Source: JAEUMD01 sp044222395 (GTDB taxonomy: Bacteria > Pseudomonadota > Alphaproteobacteria > Rhizobiales > Hyphomicrobiaceae). Taken from it: 64,000 nt of DNA. The stretch covers positions 1 through 64,000 of the forward strand of contig JBGANK010000015.1 of assembly GCA_044222395.1 (NCBI GenBank), in the 5' to 3' direction. The translations under genes and the position numbers were made by a program. This document shows positions 1 through 8,780 of this stretch, piece by piece. How positions within the stretch are numbered: position 1 is the first letter of the stretch; each line of letters begins with the position of its first letter. The notes below the pieces were generated by a model. The model had not been told where the DNA came from. It worked only from the letters and a program-made list of their open reading frames with translations, and did no database searches.

Positions 1-2
1 TG

Positions 3-140
3 CTGCGCGAGCCCATCATCGTGCGCGAACGCGGCTCGGACACCTGGCATTCGATGCAGGACGCGTTCGGCGCGCGCATCGGAGACAAGGGGGCGGTCGA
101 CCGCATCTGCCGCATCCGGCAGATCGACGATCGCCATCAC
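3..140 (+). pseudogene. possible LysR-family regulator fragment
   Basis: The plus-strand frame beginning at base 3 reads LREPIIVRERGSDTWHSMQD and onward. This resembles the ligand-binding domain of LysR-type regulators, where phrases of the form EPxxxRExGSxTR are common. The frame stays open to 407, but beyond about 140 it only reads antisense through the ABC ATPase gene on the other strand. I therefore read it as the window-edge piece of a gene that was cut and joined to the ATPase fragment. The similarity is a short motif recalled by eye, so both identity and end point are uncertain. Confidence 0.25.
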
Positions 141-427
141 TTCACCATCGCCTGCCGCGACCGGATGCTGGCATCGAGCGGCTTGCCACCCCACGAAATG
201 CTGCCATGCGTAGGCACCAGAAGGCCATGCAGCAAACGCAGCAGCAGGCTTTTTCCCGCACCGTTTGCACCCATTACGACCGTTGTACCTCGGCCATCGA
301 GCGCAAACGTCATGCGATCGATCAACGTGCGGCCGCGATCGCCGAAGCTGAGATCGTCGACCGCGAGCGGGAACAGTGATTGGCCCGTGGCCTCGACCGA
401 AACATGAGCGTCGCTACGCTTAAGCAT
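137..427 (-). pseudogene. truncated ABC transporter ATP-binding protein (TupC-like)
   Basis: This is the N-terminal 96 residues of an ABC ATPase, with Walker A GANGAGKS at residues 53-60 and the start of the Q-loop region (RQAMV). A full subunit has about 230-250 residues. Here the frame stops just where the Q-loop FQ should follow, so the signature motif, Walker B and switch His are missing. The start overlaps the end of the upstream permease gene by 8 bases, the usual coupling of tupB and tupC. What follows the break does not continue the family in any frame on this strand. The fragment cannot hydrolyse ATP, so it is probably the product of a deletion or rearrangement whose other side is the plus-strand fragment at the window edge. 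A window-edge assembly error is the alternative. Confidence 0.7.
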
Positions 428-1127
428 AAGCGAGCCTCCGCGCCGTCCGGTTCAGCGAAAGCACCGCCGCATTGACGACAAGCGCGATGACGATGAGGAT
501 CAGCCCGAGTGCCATCGCCAGCGCCAGGTTGCCCTTCGAAGTCTCCAGCGCGATCGTCGTCGTCATCACGCGCGTGACGTGCTCGATGTTGCCGCCGACA
601 ATGATGACAGCGCCCACCTCAGCAATGGCGCGCCCGAAGCCGGCAAGCGCAGCAGTCGTCAGGCTGTAACGCCCATCCCAGATGAGCGCGGCCATCGCGC
701 GACCCTTGGAAAGCCCGAGCGAACGGAACAGCTCGTCGTACTCGCCTTGAAGATCGGCCAGCGATTGTCGCGCCAGCGCACTGATCAGCGGCGTCACCAG
801 GATCGTTTGCGCGATGATCATCGCCGTCGGGGAGTAGAGCAGGCCGAGCACACCCAGCGGACCCGACCGCGATAGCAGAAGGTAAACAAACAGCCCCACG
901 ACCACAGGCGGCAGCCCCATGAACGCGTTGAGTAGGGCGATCGCCGCGCCACGCCCAGGAAACCGCGCCACCGCAAGCAGGGCTCCCAGCGGCAGGCCGA
1001 TCAGACAGGCCAGCGCGACCGCCGTCAGAGAGACCCGTAAGGAAAGCGCGATGATCGACCAGAGCTCGCGGTCGCCAGATAGGAGTAAACCCATCGCGAG
1101 GCTAAAAATTGAGCCGTTTTCAGACAT
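420..1127 (-). CDS. tupB: tungstate/molybdate-type ABC transporter permease (TupB family)
   Basis: A 235-residue integral membrane permease subunit with several hydrophobic segments and a cytoplasmic coupling loop near residues 128-150 (EYDELFRSLGLSKGRAMAAL), the EAA-type motif that docks on the ATPase. The following stretch GFGRAIAEVGAVIIVGGNI is characteristic of TupB/WtpB permeases for tungstate, and the length matches that family. It is followed by an overlapping, truncated ATPase gene and preceded at some distance by two genes with molybdate-type regulatory domains, which supports an oxyanion (W/Mo) substrate. No separate periplasmic binding protein gene (tupA) is visible in the window, so the transporter may be incomplete here. 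Tungstate versus molybdate cannot be decided from sequence alone. Confidence 0.75.
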   Translation of the reverse strand: MSENGSIFSLAMGLLLSGDRELWSIIALSLRVSLTAVALACLIGLPLGALLAVARFPGRGAAIALLNAFMGLPPVVVGLFVYLLLSRSGPLGVLGLLYSPTAMIIAQTILVTPLISALARQSLADLQGEYDELFRSLGLSKGRAMAALIWDGRYSLTTAALAGFGRAIAEVGAVIIVGGNIEHVTRVMTTTIALETSKGNLALAMALGLILIVIALVVNAAVLSLNRTARRLAYA

Positions 1128-1281
1128 TTGCGCCGGTATGCCACGTGCTGTTTCCAGTCAAGCATAGGTTCCGGACAGGAAGGGCAAAAGCGGAATCGGT
1201 GCATAAGAATACAAGAAAAGCAGCGTCTATCCTGGGATCCAGGACAACCCTTGGGTCTGGCCAGCGGGCGCGGCATCGCCA

Positions 1282-2184
1282 TCAGGGGCCGTTGTAGTGC
1301 ACCGTACCGAACCCTGACACGTCATACCCGCCAAGCTGCTCCGCACGCGCCCTGAAGGCGTCAGTGCGGCCGAACGCCATCAGCTTCTGCATGGCAGGCT
1401 CGAAGGCGACCCGCCGCCAGATCACGAGGTCGTACCGCTCTTCGACCAGTGGTACGAAGCCCAGCCGGTATTGCCGGGCGACGGCCTCGATCGCCAGACC
1501 GGCATCGGCCCGCCCTTCGGCCACCGCCGCGGCAACATCCGCCTCCGTCCGCGCCGGCGCATTGATGAGGGCAATGTCTGTCAGCTTCATCGCGCTGTCC
1601 GCCAGCAGCCGTTCCAGAAGAACGAAGGCACCGGCTTCACGCTGTCGCCCGATCACCTTGCGCCGCTTCAGCGTCTCCACACCAGTCAGCTTCATCGGGT
1701 TGTTAGGCGCCACGATCAGACCTTGGACCCGCCGCGCCCACTCGATCACCACAACAGGCTGGCCAGCCAATTGACGCCGCACGTGCCCCACATTCCACGA
1801 CTGGCCGATCGGCGCACCGTCATCGGCCAGATGCGACCCCGCAACGGCAACCTCCGCCTTTGCCATGCGCCGCAAGCCATCGAGGCTGCCACCGAAGGTG
1901 ACGGCAAGTCCCGTCTCCGCTTCCCGCAGCGCCCAGTCGAGCAGCGGATCGTGACTGCCCGCCACGATCGGCGGTCGCTCGACCAGATTTTCCGCGCCGC
2001 CCTTGAATTCCAGGTTGCGGGCCAGCCAGGCCTCGATCAGGTCGCGCGGGAACAGGAGCTTGCCGGTGACGCGCACGCACGGCACCTCGCCGGCGGCGAC
2101 GAGGTCGTAGACCTTGCGCTCCTTGAGCCGCAGCAGTTCGGCAACCTCTTTGGTCGTCAGATAGGGATGCTGGCCGTCTGTCAT
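1282..2184 (-). CDS. helix-turn-helix regulator with periplasmic-binding-protein-like sensor domain
   Basis: A 300-residue two-domain protein. Residues about 8-60 (YLTTKEVAELLRLKERKVYD...) form an excisionase/MerR-like helix-turn-helix of the HTH_17 type. Residues about 75-290 resemble the PBP_like domain related to molybdate/tungstate binding proteins (HDPLLDWALREAETGLAVTFGGS...). There is no signal peptide, so the binding domain is cytoplasmic and probably senses a ligand. The gene lies 154 bases upstream of tupB on the same strand, and a ModE-type gene lies just upstream of it. I infer a regulator of oxyanion uptake or molybdenum cofactor genes. The start is ATG, preceded by a GCAGGG element. 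Confidence 0.65.
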   Translation of the reverse strand: MTDGQHPYLTTKEVAELLRLKERKVYDLVAAGEVPCVRVTGKLLFPRDLIEAWLARNLEFKGGAENLVERPPIVAGSHDPLLDWALREAETGLAVTFGGSLDGLRRMAKAEVAVAGSHLADDGAPIGQSWNVGHVRRQLAGQPVVVIEWARRVQGLIVAPNNPMKLTGVETLKRRKVIGRQREAGAFVLLERLLADSAMKLTDIALINAPARTEADVAAAVAEGRADAGLAIEAVARQYRLGFVPLVEERYDLVIWRRVAFEPAMQKLMAFGRTDAFRARAEQLGGYDVSGFGTVHYNGP

Positions 2185-2298
2185 CTACCCTGCGGCTCCG
2201 CATGGCGACGCCGTGCGCCGCACTCTTGTAGGATCGTTCGGTGCTTGGAGCGATACTGCCTCGCCCACCCTCGGGCAAGACGATAGGCCAATCTCGGT

Positions 2299-2739
2299 TC
2301 ATTCCTTCTGGTGGCTGTCGAACCAGCGCAGCGCGTCGGCGCCGTCCGCTTGCGCCCGCGCCTCCATGTCGCGATAGCGCCGGATCAGCTCCTTGCCGAA
2401 CGGCGTCAGCCGCGCAGCCGCCCCGCCATGCCCATGCTCAGGAGTAATCACGGAAGGCTCATCGAACGCCTGGTTGATGTGCTGCACGAATAGCCACGCC
2501 CGCCGATAGGACACCGGCATCACCTCGGCGGCGCGCGATAGCGAGCCGGCTTCCTCGATGAGTTCCAGCAGACGGATCTTGCCCGGCCCGATCCGCCCGC
2601 CTCCGGTCAGGTCGAGCTGCAGCTTGACAGCGATTCGCTTGCGTTGGGTGGCCGGACCCGAACGACTTGCCGACCGTCCTTCAGAGTCACTTTCGCTCAA
2701 GTCGCGCTCGTTGCCCGGATCTGTTTGCTCGCCAGCCAT
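2299..2739 (-). CDS. ModE-type winged-helix regulator, single domain
   Basis: About 146 residues from the chosen ATG. The core (GRIGPGKIRLLELIEEAGSL, then SRAAEVMPVSYRRAWLFV) is the LysR/ModE-like winged helix of ModE N-terminal domains. The later segment PEHGHGGAAARLTPFG matches the wing and linker helix of that family. No C-terminal molybdate-binding (MOP) domains are present, as in the short ModE forms common in alphaproteobacteria. The frame is open upstream to 2901, but I chose 2739 because the added stretch is low-complexity and contains the palindrome at 2826-2845. It belongs with the HTH/PBP regulator and tupB downstream. Confidence 0.7.
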   Translation of the reverse strand: MAGEQTDPGNERDLSESDSEGRSASRSGPATQRKRIAVKLQLDLTGGGRIGPGKIRLLELIEEAGSLSRAAEVMPVSYRRAWLFVQHINQAFDEPSVITPEHGHGGAAARLTPFGKELIRRYRDMEARAQADGADALRWFDSHQKE

Positions 2740-2825
2740 TCCATTCCCGAACCAGTGACATCCACCACTATCCGACACGAGCCCACTTTCGCCAGGTTCG
2801 CGCCCAGAGCCTGCGAAATAAATCG

Positions 2826-2845
2826 TATCACGCACAGGCGTGATA
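2826..2845. promoter_or_regulatory. perfect inverted repeat, possible operator
   Basis: TATCACGC, four bases, then GCGTGATA: a perfect 8-base dyad about 90 bases upstream of the chosen ModE-type start and 153 bases upstream of mbfA. It lies between divergent genes, so it could control either. It does not match the E. coli ModE box that I know. The binding protein is unknown. Confidence 0.4.
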
Positions 2846-2998
2846 GGAAAATCGCGGCATTCGCATAAATCGAGGGCCGAAATCCGCGCGAGAGGGCGCA
2901 CACGCGCGGCGTCAAAGTGCCTTTAGCGTTCCGGCAGGCTTTGTGCATACTGGCGGCCGAAAAAGCCACTTCACCGAAGCGAAAGGAACGCCTTAAAG

Positions 2999-3991
2999 AT
3001 GCCAATCGGTCTGTCATGGCAGGGCTTCTCGGCAAGAAAGCGCTTCGAGGACCTGAGTCAGCAGGAAATCCTCGCGTTGGCCATCTCATCGGAAGAGGAG
3101 GATGGCCGCATCTACGCCGCTTATGCCAACAAGCTGCGCGTCGAATATCCCGCTTCCGCCGCCGTATTCGACGACATGGCCGCCGAGGAGAACGAGCACC
3201 GCCGCCGCCTCATCGAGCTTTACCAGAAGCGCTTCGGTGATTTCATCGTGCCGATCCGGCGCGAGCACGTCGCCGGATTCTACGACCGCAAGCCGGTCTG
3301 GCTGATCGAGAACCTGGGGCTTGATCGCATGCGACAGGAGGTCGAGGCGATGGAGCAACAGGCGCATGATTTCTATCTTGCCGCCGCACGCAGTTCCACC
3401 GACGCCGACATCCGCAAGCTGCTTGGCGATCTGGCCGCCGACGAGGCCAAGCACCAGGGCGTTGCCGAGCACTCCTTCGACAAGCACTTGGCGCCGGACG
3501 AGCGACACACCGAGGATCTCGCTTCCCACCGCCAGTTCATCCTGACTTGGGTGCAGCCGGGTCTGGCAGGTTTGATGGATGGCTCCGTCTCGACGCTGGC
3601 CCCGATCTTCGCCACCGCGTTCGCAACCCAGAACACCTGGACCACCTTCCTGGTCGGCCTGTCGGCGTCAGTCGGCGCCGGCATCTCGATGGGCTTCACG
3701 GAAGCCGCCCACGATGACGGCAAGATCTCCGGCCGCGGCTCACCCGTCAAACGCGGATTGGCCTCGGGCATCATGACGGCCATCGGCGGGCTCGGCCACG
3801 CCTTGCCCTACCTGATACCCTCGTTCTGGACCGCAACAATTATCGCCCTGATCGTGGTATTCATCGAATTGTGGGCGATCGTCTGGATACAGAACCGTTA
3901 CATGGAAACGTCGTTCTTCCGCGCCACCTTCCAGGTCGTTCTAGGCGGCGCCCTGGTACTTGCGGCCGGCATCCTGATCGGCGGCTCTTAA
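2999..3991 (+). CDS. mbfA: membrane-bound ferritin MbfA (iron exporter)
   Basis: A 330-residue fusion. The N-terminal half (about 1-165) is a ferritin-like di-iron domain with glutamate/ExxH signatures (SEEEDGRIYAAYA, EENEHRRR, EQQAHDFYLAAA, DEAKHQG). The C-terminal half is a VIT1/CCC1-type membrane domain with several transmembrane segments (GLMDGSVSTLAPIFATAFA..., SVGAGISMGFTEAAHDD). This arrangement and length match MbfA of rhizobia and Agrobacterium, which exports excess iron and protects against peroxide stress and is usually repressed by Irr. I did not find a clear iron-control element in the short upstream region. It is divergent from the ModE-type gene. Confidence 0.9.
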   Translation: MPIGLSWQGFSARKRFEDLSQQEILALAISSEEEDGRIYAAYANKLRVEYPASAAVFDDMAAEENEHRRRLIELYQKRFGDFIVPIRREHVAGFYDRKPVWLIENLGLDRMRQEVEAMEQQAHDFYLAAARSSTDADIRKLLGDLAADEAKHQGVAEHSFDKHLAPDERHTEDLASHRQFILTWVQPGLAGLMDGSVSTLAPIFATAFATQNTWTTFLVGLSASVGAGISMGFTEAAHDDGKISGRGSPVKRGLASGIMTAIGGLGHALPYLIPSFWTATIIALIVVFIELWAIVWIQNRYMETSFFRATFQVVLGGALVLAAGILIGGS

Positions 3992-4293
3992 GCACAAGAT
4001 GGCGACAGCCCGATTGACCAGTATCGACGACAGCTCATCTGCCCAATCGCCACAACTTCGTGACGCTGCCACAATCGGTCAATCCTATCCGCAAGGTGAA
4101 CCCCTCACGGCAAGGAAGCGGGGCCAGAACTCGTCTTGCACATCCAACCGCGAGCTTTTTGCATCCGATACATCATGTACGAGCGACCCGCTGCATCCGG
4201 ATAAACCGTTGTGCTAAGAAAGCGCCTCGGCCCCCACGCCTGGCTCAACGCCGCTCCAGACAGACTGAAAGCGCCAGTATCCCAGGAAGTTGC
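3992..4293. other. intergenic stretch, nothing recognised
   Basis: About 300 bases between mbfA and manC. The manC frame is open across part of it, but family similarity begins only at 4294. I see no RNA gene, repeat or convincing terminator. Confidence 0.5.
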
Positions 4294-5748
4294 ATGTCTC
4301 CACGCTCGACCATTTACCCTGTCATCCTGTCCGGCGGATCGGGCACCCGCCTGTGGCCGCTGTCGCGCGCCATGCACCCCAAACAGTTCATCCGCTTCTT
4401 CAACGGCCAGAGCTCGACCTTTCTCGGCGCGACCCTGAAGCGCTTGAAGCCCGAAGCCGGCTTCGCTGCGCCCCTGCTGATGTGCAACAACGATCATCGC
4501 TTCCTCGTCCGCGAGGAGTTGAAGGCGGCAGGCATCGAGCCGATGGCGATCATCCTGGAGCCTTCCGCGCGCAACACCGCACCCGCCATCGCCGTTGCCG
4601 CGATTGCCGCCAGCGCCGAAGACCGCGACGCCATCCTCGTCGTCATGCCATCTGACCACGTCGTCAAGGACGAAGCCCGTTTCGTCGACGCCGTCCGCAA
4701 CGCTGCGACAGTCGCCGAGTCCGGCCGCCTGGTACTGTTCGGCATCAAGCCCGATGAGCCCCACACCGGCTACGGCTATATTCGCATGGGCGCAGCGCTC
4801 GATGGATTTTCTGGACGCGCCTTCGAAGTCGAAGGATTCACCGAAAAGCCCGATCGCGCCACCGCCGAGCACTACATCGCCACGGGACGCTACTTCTGGA
4901 ACGGCGGCATCTTCGTCCTCAAGGCCGCGACGCTGCTGGATGAAATGAAAAAGCACGCGCCCGACGTTCTCGAGGCTGCCAAGGCCGCTTACGAACAGCG
5001 CACCCAGGACATCGGCTTCGAGCGTCTTGCACCTGCCCCCTTCGCGCGAGCGCCCAACATCTCCATTGACTACGCGGTGATGGAAAAGACCCACAAGGCC
5101 GCCATGCTGCCGATCGATGTCGGCTGGAACGACGTCGGCTCCTGGTCGTCGCTTTGGGAGATCGCCCCGCGTGACGAGCATGGCAACTACGCCCAGGGTG
5201 AGGCCATCCTCGAGGATACGCGCAACTGCTACATCCACGCCGAACGCTCGCTCGTCTCCACCATCGGCGTCGAGAATCTCGTCATCGTCGATACGCCCGA
5301 CGCCCTGCTGGTGGCCGATCGCTCGCGCGCCCAGGATGTCTCGGAGGTGGTCAAGCGCTTGAAGCTGTCCAACCGCAGCGAGCACGAGCAGCACCTCAAG
5401 AAGATGCGTCCTTGGGGGTATTTCGAGACGCTTTCGCAGGAGCCGCGCTTCCAGGTCAAGCTGCTGCACGTCAAGCCGGGCGGCAAGCTGTCCATGCAAA
5501 TGCATCATCATCGGTGCGAGCACTGGATCGTCGTCACCGGAACCGCGAAGGTCACCATCGGCGAGCGCGAACAGCTCGTGCGCGAGAACGAGAGCATCTA
5601 TATCTTCGCCACTCAGTGGCACAGGCTCGAGAACCCAGGCAAGGTTCCCCTCGAGATCATCGAGGTGCAGATCGGCACCTACCTCGGCGAGGATGACATC
5701 ATCCGTACCGACGACGTCTACAATCGCGCCGCCGAGGAAACCAAGTAG
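4294..5748 (+). CDS. manC: mannose-1-phosphate guanylyltransferase / mannose-6-phosphate isomerase
   Basis: A 484-residue bifunctional enzyme making GDP-mannose for polysaccharides. The nucleotidyltransferase domain starts at once with VILSGGSGTRLWPLSR and has FTEKP and NISIDYAVMEK signatures. The C-terminal 110 residues form the cupin isomerase domain (PGGKLSMQMHHHRCEHWIVV, metal-binding histidines visible). Length matches the AlgA/ManC/CpsB family (about 470-480). I chose ATG 4294 because AGGAAG lies 5-10 bases upstream and similarity begins immediately. The frame stays open to 4060, but the added stretch has no domain character. It converges on the rhamnose genes. Confidence 0.93.
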   Translation: MSPRSTIYPVILSGGSGTRLWPLSRAMHPKQFIRFFNGQSSTFLGATLKRLKPEAGFAAPLLMCNNDHRFLVREELKAAGIEPMAIILEPSARNTAPAIAVAAIAASAEDRDAILVVMPSDHVVKDEARFVDAVRNAATVAESGRLVLFGIKPDEPHTGYGYIRMGAALDGFSGRAFEVEGFTEKPDRATAEHYIATGRYFWNGGIFVLKAATLLDEMKKHAPDVLEAAKAAYEQRTQDIGFERLAPAPFARAPNISIDYAVMEKTHKAAMLPIDVGWNDVGSWSSLWEIAPRDEHGNYAQGEAILEDTRNCYIHAERSLVSTIGVENLVIVDTPDALLVADRSRAQDVSEVVKRLKLSNRSEHEQHLKKMRPWGYFETLSQEPRFQVKLLHVKPGGKLSMQMHHHRCEHWIVVTGTAKVTIGEREQLVRENESIYIFATQWHRLENPGKVPLEIIEVQIGTYLGEDDIIRTDDVYNRAAEETK

Positions 5749-5769
5749 CGCGCCACTCCAAGCGGCGCC

Positions 5770-6669
5770 TCACGAATGGTTGCTGTCCGCGTGCTCCTTG
5801 AGGATCTCGCCGAGATAGCGGCCGTAGTCGTTCTTGGGAAAGCGCTCGGCGATGAGCCGCTCCAGGGCCTCCGCCGAAATGTAACCCTCTCGGAACGCGA
5901 TTTCCTCCGGGCTGGCGATCTTCGCGCCCTGCCGCTTCTCGATCGTCGCCACGTAGTTCGCGGCATCGAGCAGGCTGTCGGGCGTGCCGGTATCGAACCA
6001 GGCAAAGCCGCGGCCCATCCGCTCCACCTTGAGCTGCCCCTTCTGGAGGTAGATGTTGTTGACGCTAGTGATCTCCAGTTCGCCTCGCGCCGAGGGCTTC
6101 AGCGACTTCGAGATCTCCACCACCTGGTTGTCGTAGACATAAAGCCCGATCACCGCCCAGTGCGATTTAGGTTTCGCCGGCTTCTCCTCGATCGAGATCG
6201 CCCGCATTTCCTTGTCGAACGCGACAACACCATAGCGCTCCGGATCGCGCACCTGATGCGCGAACACGCAACCGCCGATCGGCTCCTGATAGGCGGCCTT
6301 CACCAGCTCCGACAGGCCATGGCCATAAAACAGGTTGTCGCCGAGCACCATCGTGCACGAATCCGAGCCGATGAAACGCTCGCCGATGATGAACGCCTGC
6401 GCCAGCCCTTCGGGGCGCGGCTGCTCGGCATAGGAGAAGTTCACGCCCCACTGCGAACCATCACCAAGCAGCTCCCGGAACGCAGGCAAATCGCGCGGTG
6501 TCGAAATAATGAGAATATCGCGAATGCCACCGAGCATCAGCACCGACAAGGGATAGTAGATCATCGGCTTGTCGTAGACCGGCAGCAGTTGCTTGCTGGT
6601 CGCCAGCGTCATCGGGTGCAGCCGCGTGCCGCTGCCACCCGCCAGGATGATCCCCTTCATCATCTCCAC
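5770..6669 (-). CDS. rfbA: glucose-1-phosphate thymidylyltransferase RfbA
   Basis: First enzyme of dTDP-L-rhamnose synthesis: glucose-1-phosphate plus dTTP gives dTDP-glucose. The 299-residue protein starts with KGIILAGGSGTRLHPMT, the nucleotide-binding motif, and has VLGDNLFYGHGL and IEEKPAKPKS, hallmarks of RmlA. The start could be the ATG at 6669 or the ATG at 6660 (MKGIILAGG), which fits the family better. It is the last gene of the minus-strand set rfbC-rfbB-rfbD-rfbA and converges on manC. Confidence 0.95.
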   Translation of the reverse strand: MEMMKGIILAGGSGTRLHPMTLATSKQLLPVYDKPMIYYPLSVLMLGGIRDILIISTPRDLPAFRELLGDGSQWGVNFSYAEQPRPEGLAQAFIIGERFIGSDSCTMVLGDNLFYGHGLSELVKAAYQEPIGGCVFAHQVRDPERYGVVAFDKEMRAISIEEKPAKPKSHWAVIGLYVYDNQVVEISKSLKPSARGELEITSVNNIYLQKGQLKVERMGRGFAWFDTGTPDSLLDAANYVATIEKRQGAKIASPEEIAFREGYISAEALERLIAERFPKNDYGRYLGEILKEHADSNHS

Positions 6670-6722
6670 CCCCCGTTCACATGCAGACGACTAGAGCCCC
6701 ATCGCCTGAGATTGAACCTGCT

Positions 6723-7619
6723 CTACCCTGCCGTGCGTTCCCCGATCAGTCGATTTACACATTGCGCAACGCCCACCCGCCAATCCGGTAACGCGACGCC
6801 AAAGTTCTGCTGCAGCTTCATGCAGGAGAGCCGCGAATTCTGCGGACGGCGCGCCGGCGTCGGGTATTGCGCTGTCGTGATCGGCTTCACCAGCGCATGC
6901 GGCCCTCCGATCTCAGCCGAAATCCTGAACGCTTCTCGCGCCAGCCCCGCCCACGTCGTCTCCCCCGACCCGCACGCGTTGTAGATTCCCCACCGCTCTT
7001 CGCGCACGCCGCTCTCGTGCAGCGCCTTGGCAATGCCGAGGATGGCAACCGCAAGATGTGGCGCATAGGTTGGGCATCCGCTCTGGTCTTCGACCACACC
7101 CAATTCGCCGCGCGTCGCAGCCAACCGCAGCATCGTCTTGACGAAATTGTTGCCGAACGGACTGTGCACCCAGGACGTCCGCAAGATGATGTGCCGCGAC
7201 GTCGCTTCCGCAACAGCCTGCTCGCCGGCGAGCTTGGTTCGCCCATACGTGTTGACGGGAGCGGTCGCATCCGTCTCGACGTAGATCCCATCCTTGCCGC
7301 CGTCGTAGACGTAGTCGGTGGAGATGTGGATCACCGGAATGCCCGCTTCGTGCGCCGCTCGGGCGACGTTGCCGGCACCGGTCGCGTTGACGAGGTGAGC
7401 CTGCTCGGGCTCCGATTCCGCCTTGTCCACCGCCGTATAGGCCGCAGCATTGACGATTACATCAGGACGCCGGGCCGCAATCGCGCCCGCAATGGTCTCT
7501 GACCTCGTGATGTCGAGTTCGGGCCGCCCCATCGCGACGACGCTGCAGCCGCATGCTTCAGCCGCCTCCGCAAGGCACCTTGCGACCTGCCCTTCTGCTC
7601 CCGTCACAAGCACGTTCAC
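6723..7619 (-). CDS. rfbD: dTDP-4-dehydrorhamnose reductase RfbD
   Basis: Last step of dTDP-L-rhamnose synthesis, NAD(P)H reduction of the 4-keto group. The 298-residue short-chain-fold protein has the Rossmann motif VTGAEGQVARCL at the N terminus, ISTDYVYDG, and the YGRTKLAGE catalytic Tyr-Lys pair. I chose GTG 7619 because the Rossmann strand begins there and rfbB stops 17 bases upstream. The frame is open much further upstream, but that part only reads through rfbB. It lies between rfbB and rfbA on the same strand. Confidence 0.92.
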   Translation of the reverse strand: MNVLVTGAEGQVARCLAEAAEACGCSVVAMGRPELDITRSETIAGAIAARRPDVIVNAAAYTAVDKAESEPEQAHLVNATGAGNVARAAHEAGIPVIHISTDYVYDGGKDGIYVETDATAPVNTYGRTKLAGEQAVAEATSRHIILRTSWVHSPFGNNFVKTMLRLAATRGELGVVEDQSGCPTYAPHLAVAILGIAKALHESGVREERWGIYNACGSGETTWAGLAREAFRISAEIGGPHALVKPITTAQYPTPARRPQNSRLSCMKLQQNFGVALPDWRVGVAQCVNRLIGERTAG

Positions 7620-7636
7620 CGGTATCGTTCCCGATC

Positions 7637-8710
7637 TCACGCAATCCCTTTGGCTGTTACGGCCTGCAACAGGCCCAACCGCTCGCCCTGGTAGACGCCC
7701 TTGCGCAGTGGCTCCCACCACGACCGGTTTGACAGATACCAGTCGATGGTCTTCTCGATACCGCTGTCGAAATCCTCTCGTGCTCGCCAGCCAAGCTCGC
7801 TTTCGAGCTTGGTCGCATCGATCGCATAGCGATGGTCGTGCCCGGGCCTGTCCTGGACGTAGGTGATGAGCGTTTCGTGCGGGTTGTCCAACGGCGAGCA
7901 CTGGTCGAGCACGCTGCACACGCGCTTCACGACCTCGATGTTGGCGCGCTCGTTGCGCCCGCCCACATTGTATTTCTCGCCGAGCTTTCCGCGCTGGAGG
8001 ATGATCAGCAGCGCACGTGCGTGATCGTCGACGTAAAGCCAATCGCGGATGTTCGAGCCATCGCCGTAGACCGGCAGCGCCAATCCATGCAGCGCGTTGA
8101 GGATCATCAACGGGATCAGCTTCTCCGGAAACTGGTAGGGTCCGTAGTTGTTGGAGCAGTTCGAGATCAGCGCGGGGAACCCGTAGGTCCGATGCCACGC
8201 AATGGCCAGATGATCGGATGCCGCTTTGCTCGCGGAGTAGGGCGAGCTTGGATCATACGCGGTCTCCTCGCGGAACAAGCCCTCCGATCCCAGCGAACCA
8301 TAGACCTCGTCGGTCGAGACGTGCAGAAAACGGAACTGGTCGCGCGCATCGCCCTTGAGGCCCATCCAATAGCCGCGCGCTGCCTCAAGCAGCGTGAACG
8401 TGCCCACGACGTTGGTTTGAATGAACGCGCCGGCGCCCGTGATCGAGCGATCGACATGGCTTTCCGCCGCGAGATGGATCACCGCATCCGGCCGGAACGC
8501 GGCAAACGCTGCATCCATGGCCTCGCGATCACAGATGTCAGCCCGCAAGAACTCATATCCGGGCTTGTCCGCAATAGGGTCGAGCGAATGCAGGTTCGCG
8601 GCATAGGTAAGCTTGTCGACGTTGAGCACGGCAATGCCGGGTTCGCCCATCAGATACCGGCACAGCGCCGATCCGATGAACCCCGCGCCGCCGGTGACCA
8701 GAATTCGCAT
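7637..8710 (-). CDS. rfbB: dTDP-glucose 4,6-dehydratase RfbB
   Basis: A 357-residue NAD-dependent dehydratase, second step to dTDP-rhamnose. It shows the Rossmann motif VTGGAGFIGSALCRYL at the N terminus, the STDEVYGSLG motif, and the catalytic YSASKAASDH (Tyr-x-x-x-Lys). RPGHDHRYAID near the C terminus is typical of RmlB. Full length. It is upstream of rfbD and downstream of rfbC on the same strand. Confidence 0.96.
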   Translation of the reverse strand: MRILVTGGAGFIGSALCRYLMGEPGIAVLNVDKLTYAANLHSLDPIADKPGYEFLRADICDREAMDAAFAAFRPDAVIHLAAESHVDRSITGAGAFIQTNVVGTFTLLEAARGYWMGLKGDARDQFRFLHVSTDEVYGSLGSEGLFREETAYDPSSPYSASKAASDHLAIAWHRTYGFPALISNCSNNYGPYQFPEKLIPLMILNALHGLALPVYGDGSNIRDWLYVDDHARALLIILQRGKLGEKYNVGGRNERANIEVVKRVCSVLDQCSPLDNPHETLITYVQDRPGHDHRYAIDATKLESELGWRAREDFDSGIEKTIDWYLSNRSWWEPLRKGVYQGERLGLLQAVTAKGIA

Positions 8711-8780
8711 GGCTGCCCCTTGCCAATGTCTTAACGCGCACTGTGATCAGCGGTGCCCAAAGGATGTCTTACCAGCACCA

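Noticed and set aside
4105..5622. 505-codon open frame on the minus strand opposite manC
   Set aside because: It is antisense to a clear ManC gene. High GC keeps opposite frames open. It has no domain character.
6691..6724. CTAGAGC...GCTCTAC as another palindromic repeat between rfbA and rfbD
   Set aside because: Arms are short and imperfect and the interior does not pair, unlike the phn-region elements.
5776..6984. 402-codon plus-strand frame opposite rfbA and rfbD
   Set aside because: Arg/His/Ala-rich composition typical of antisense frames in GC-rich DNA; both minus-strand genes are unmistakable.
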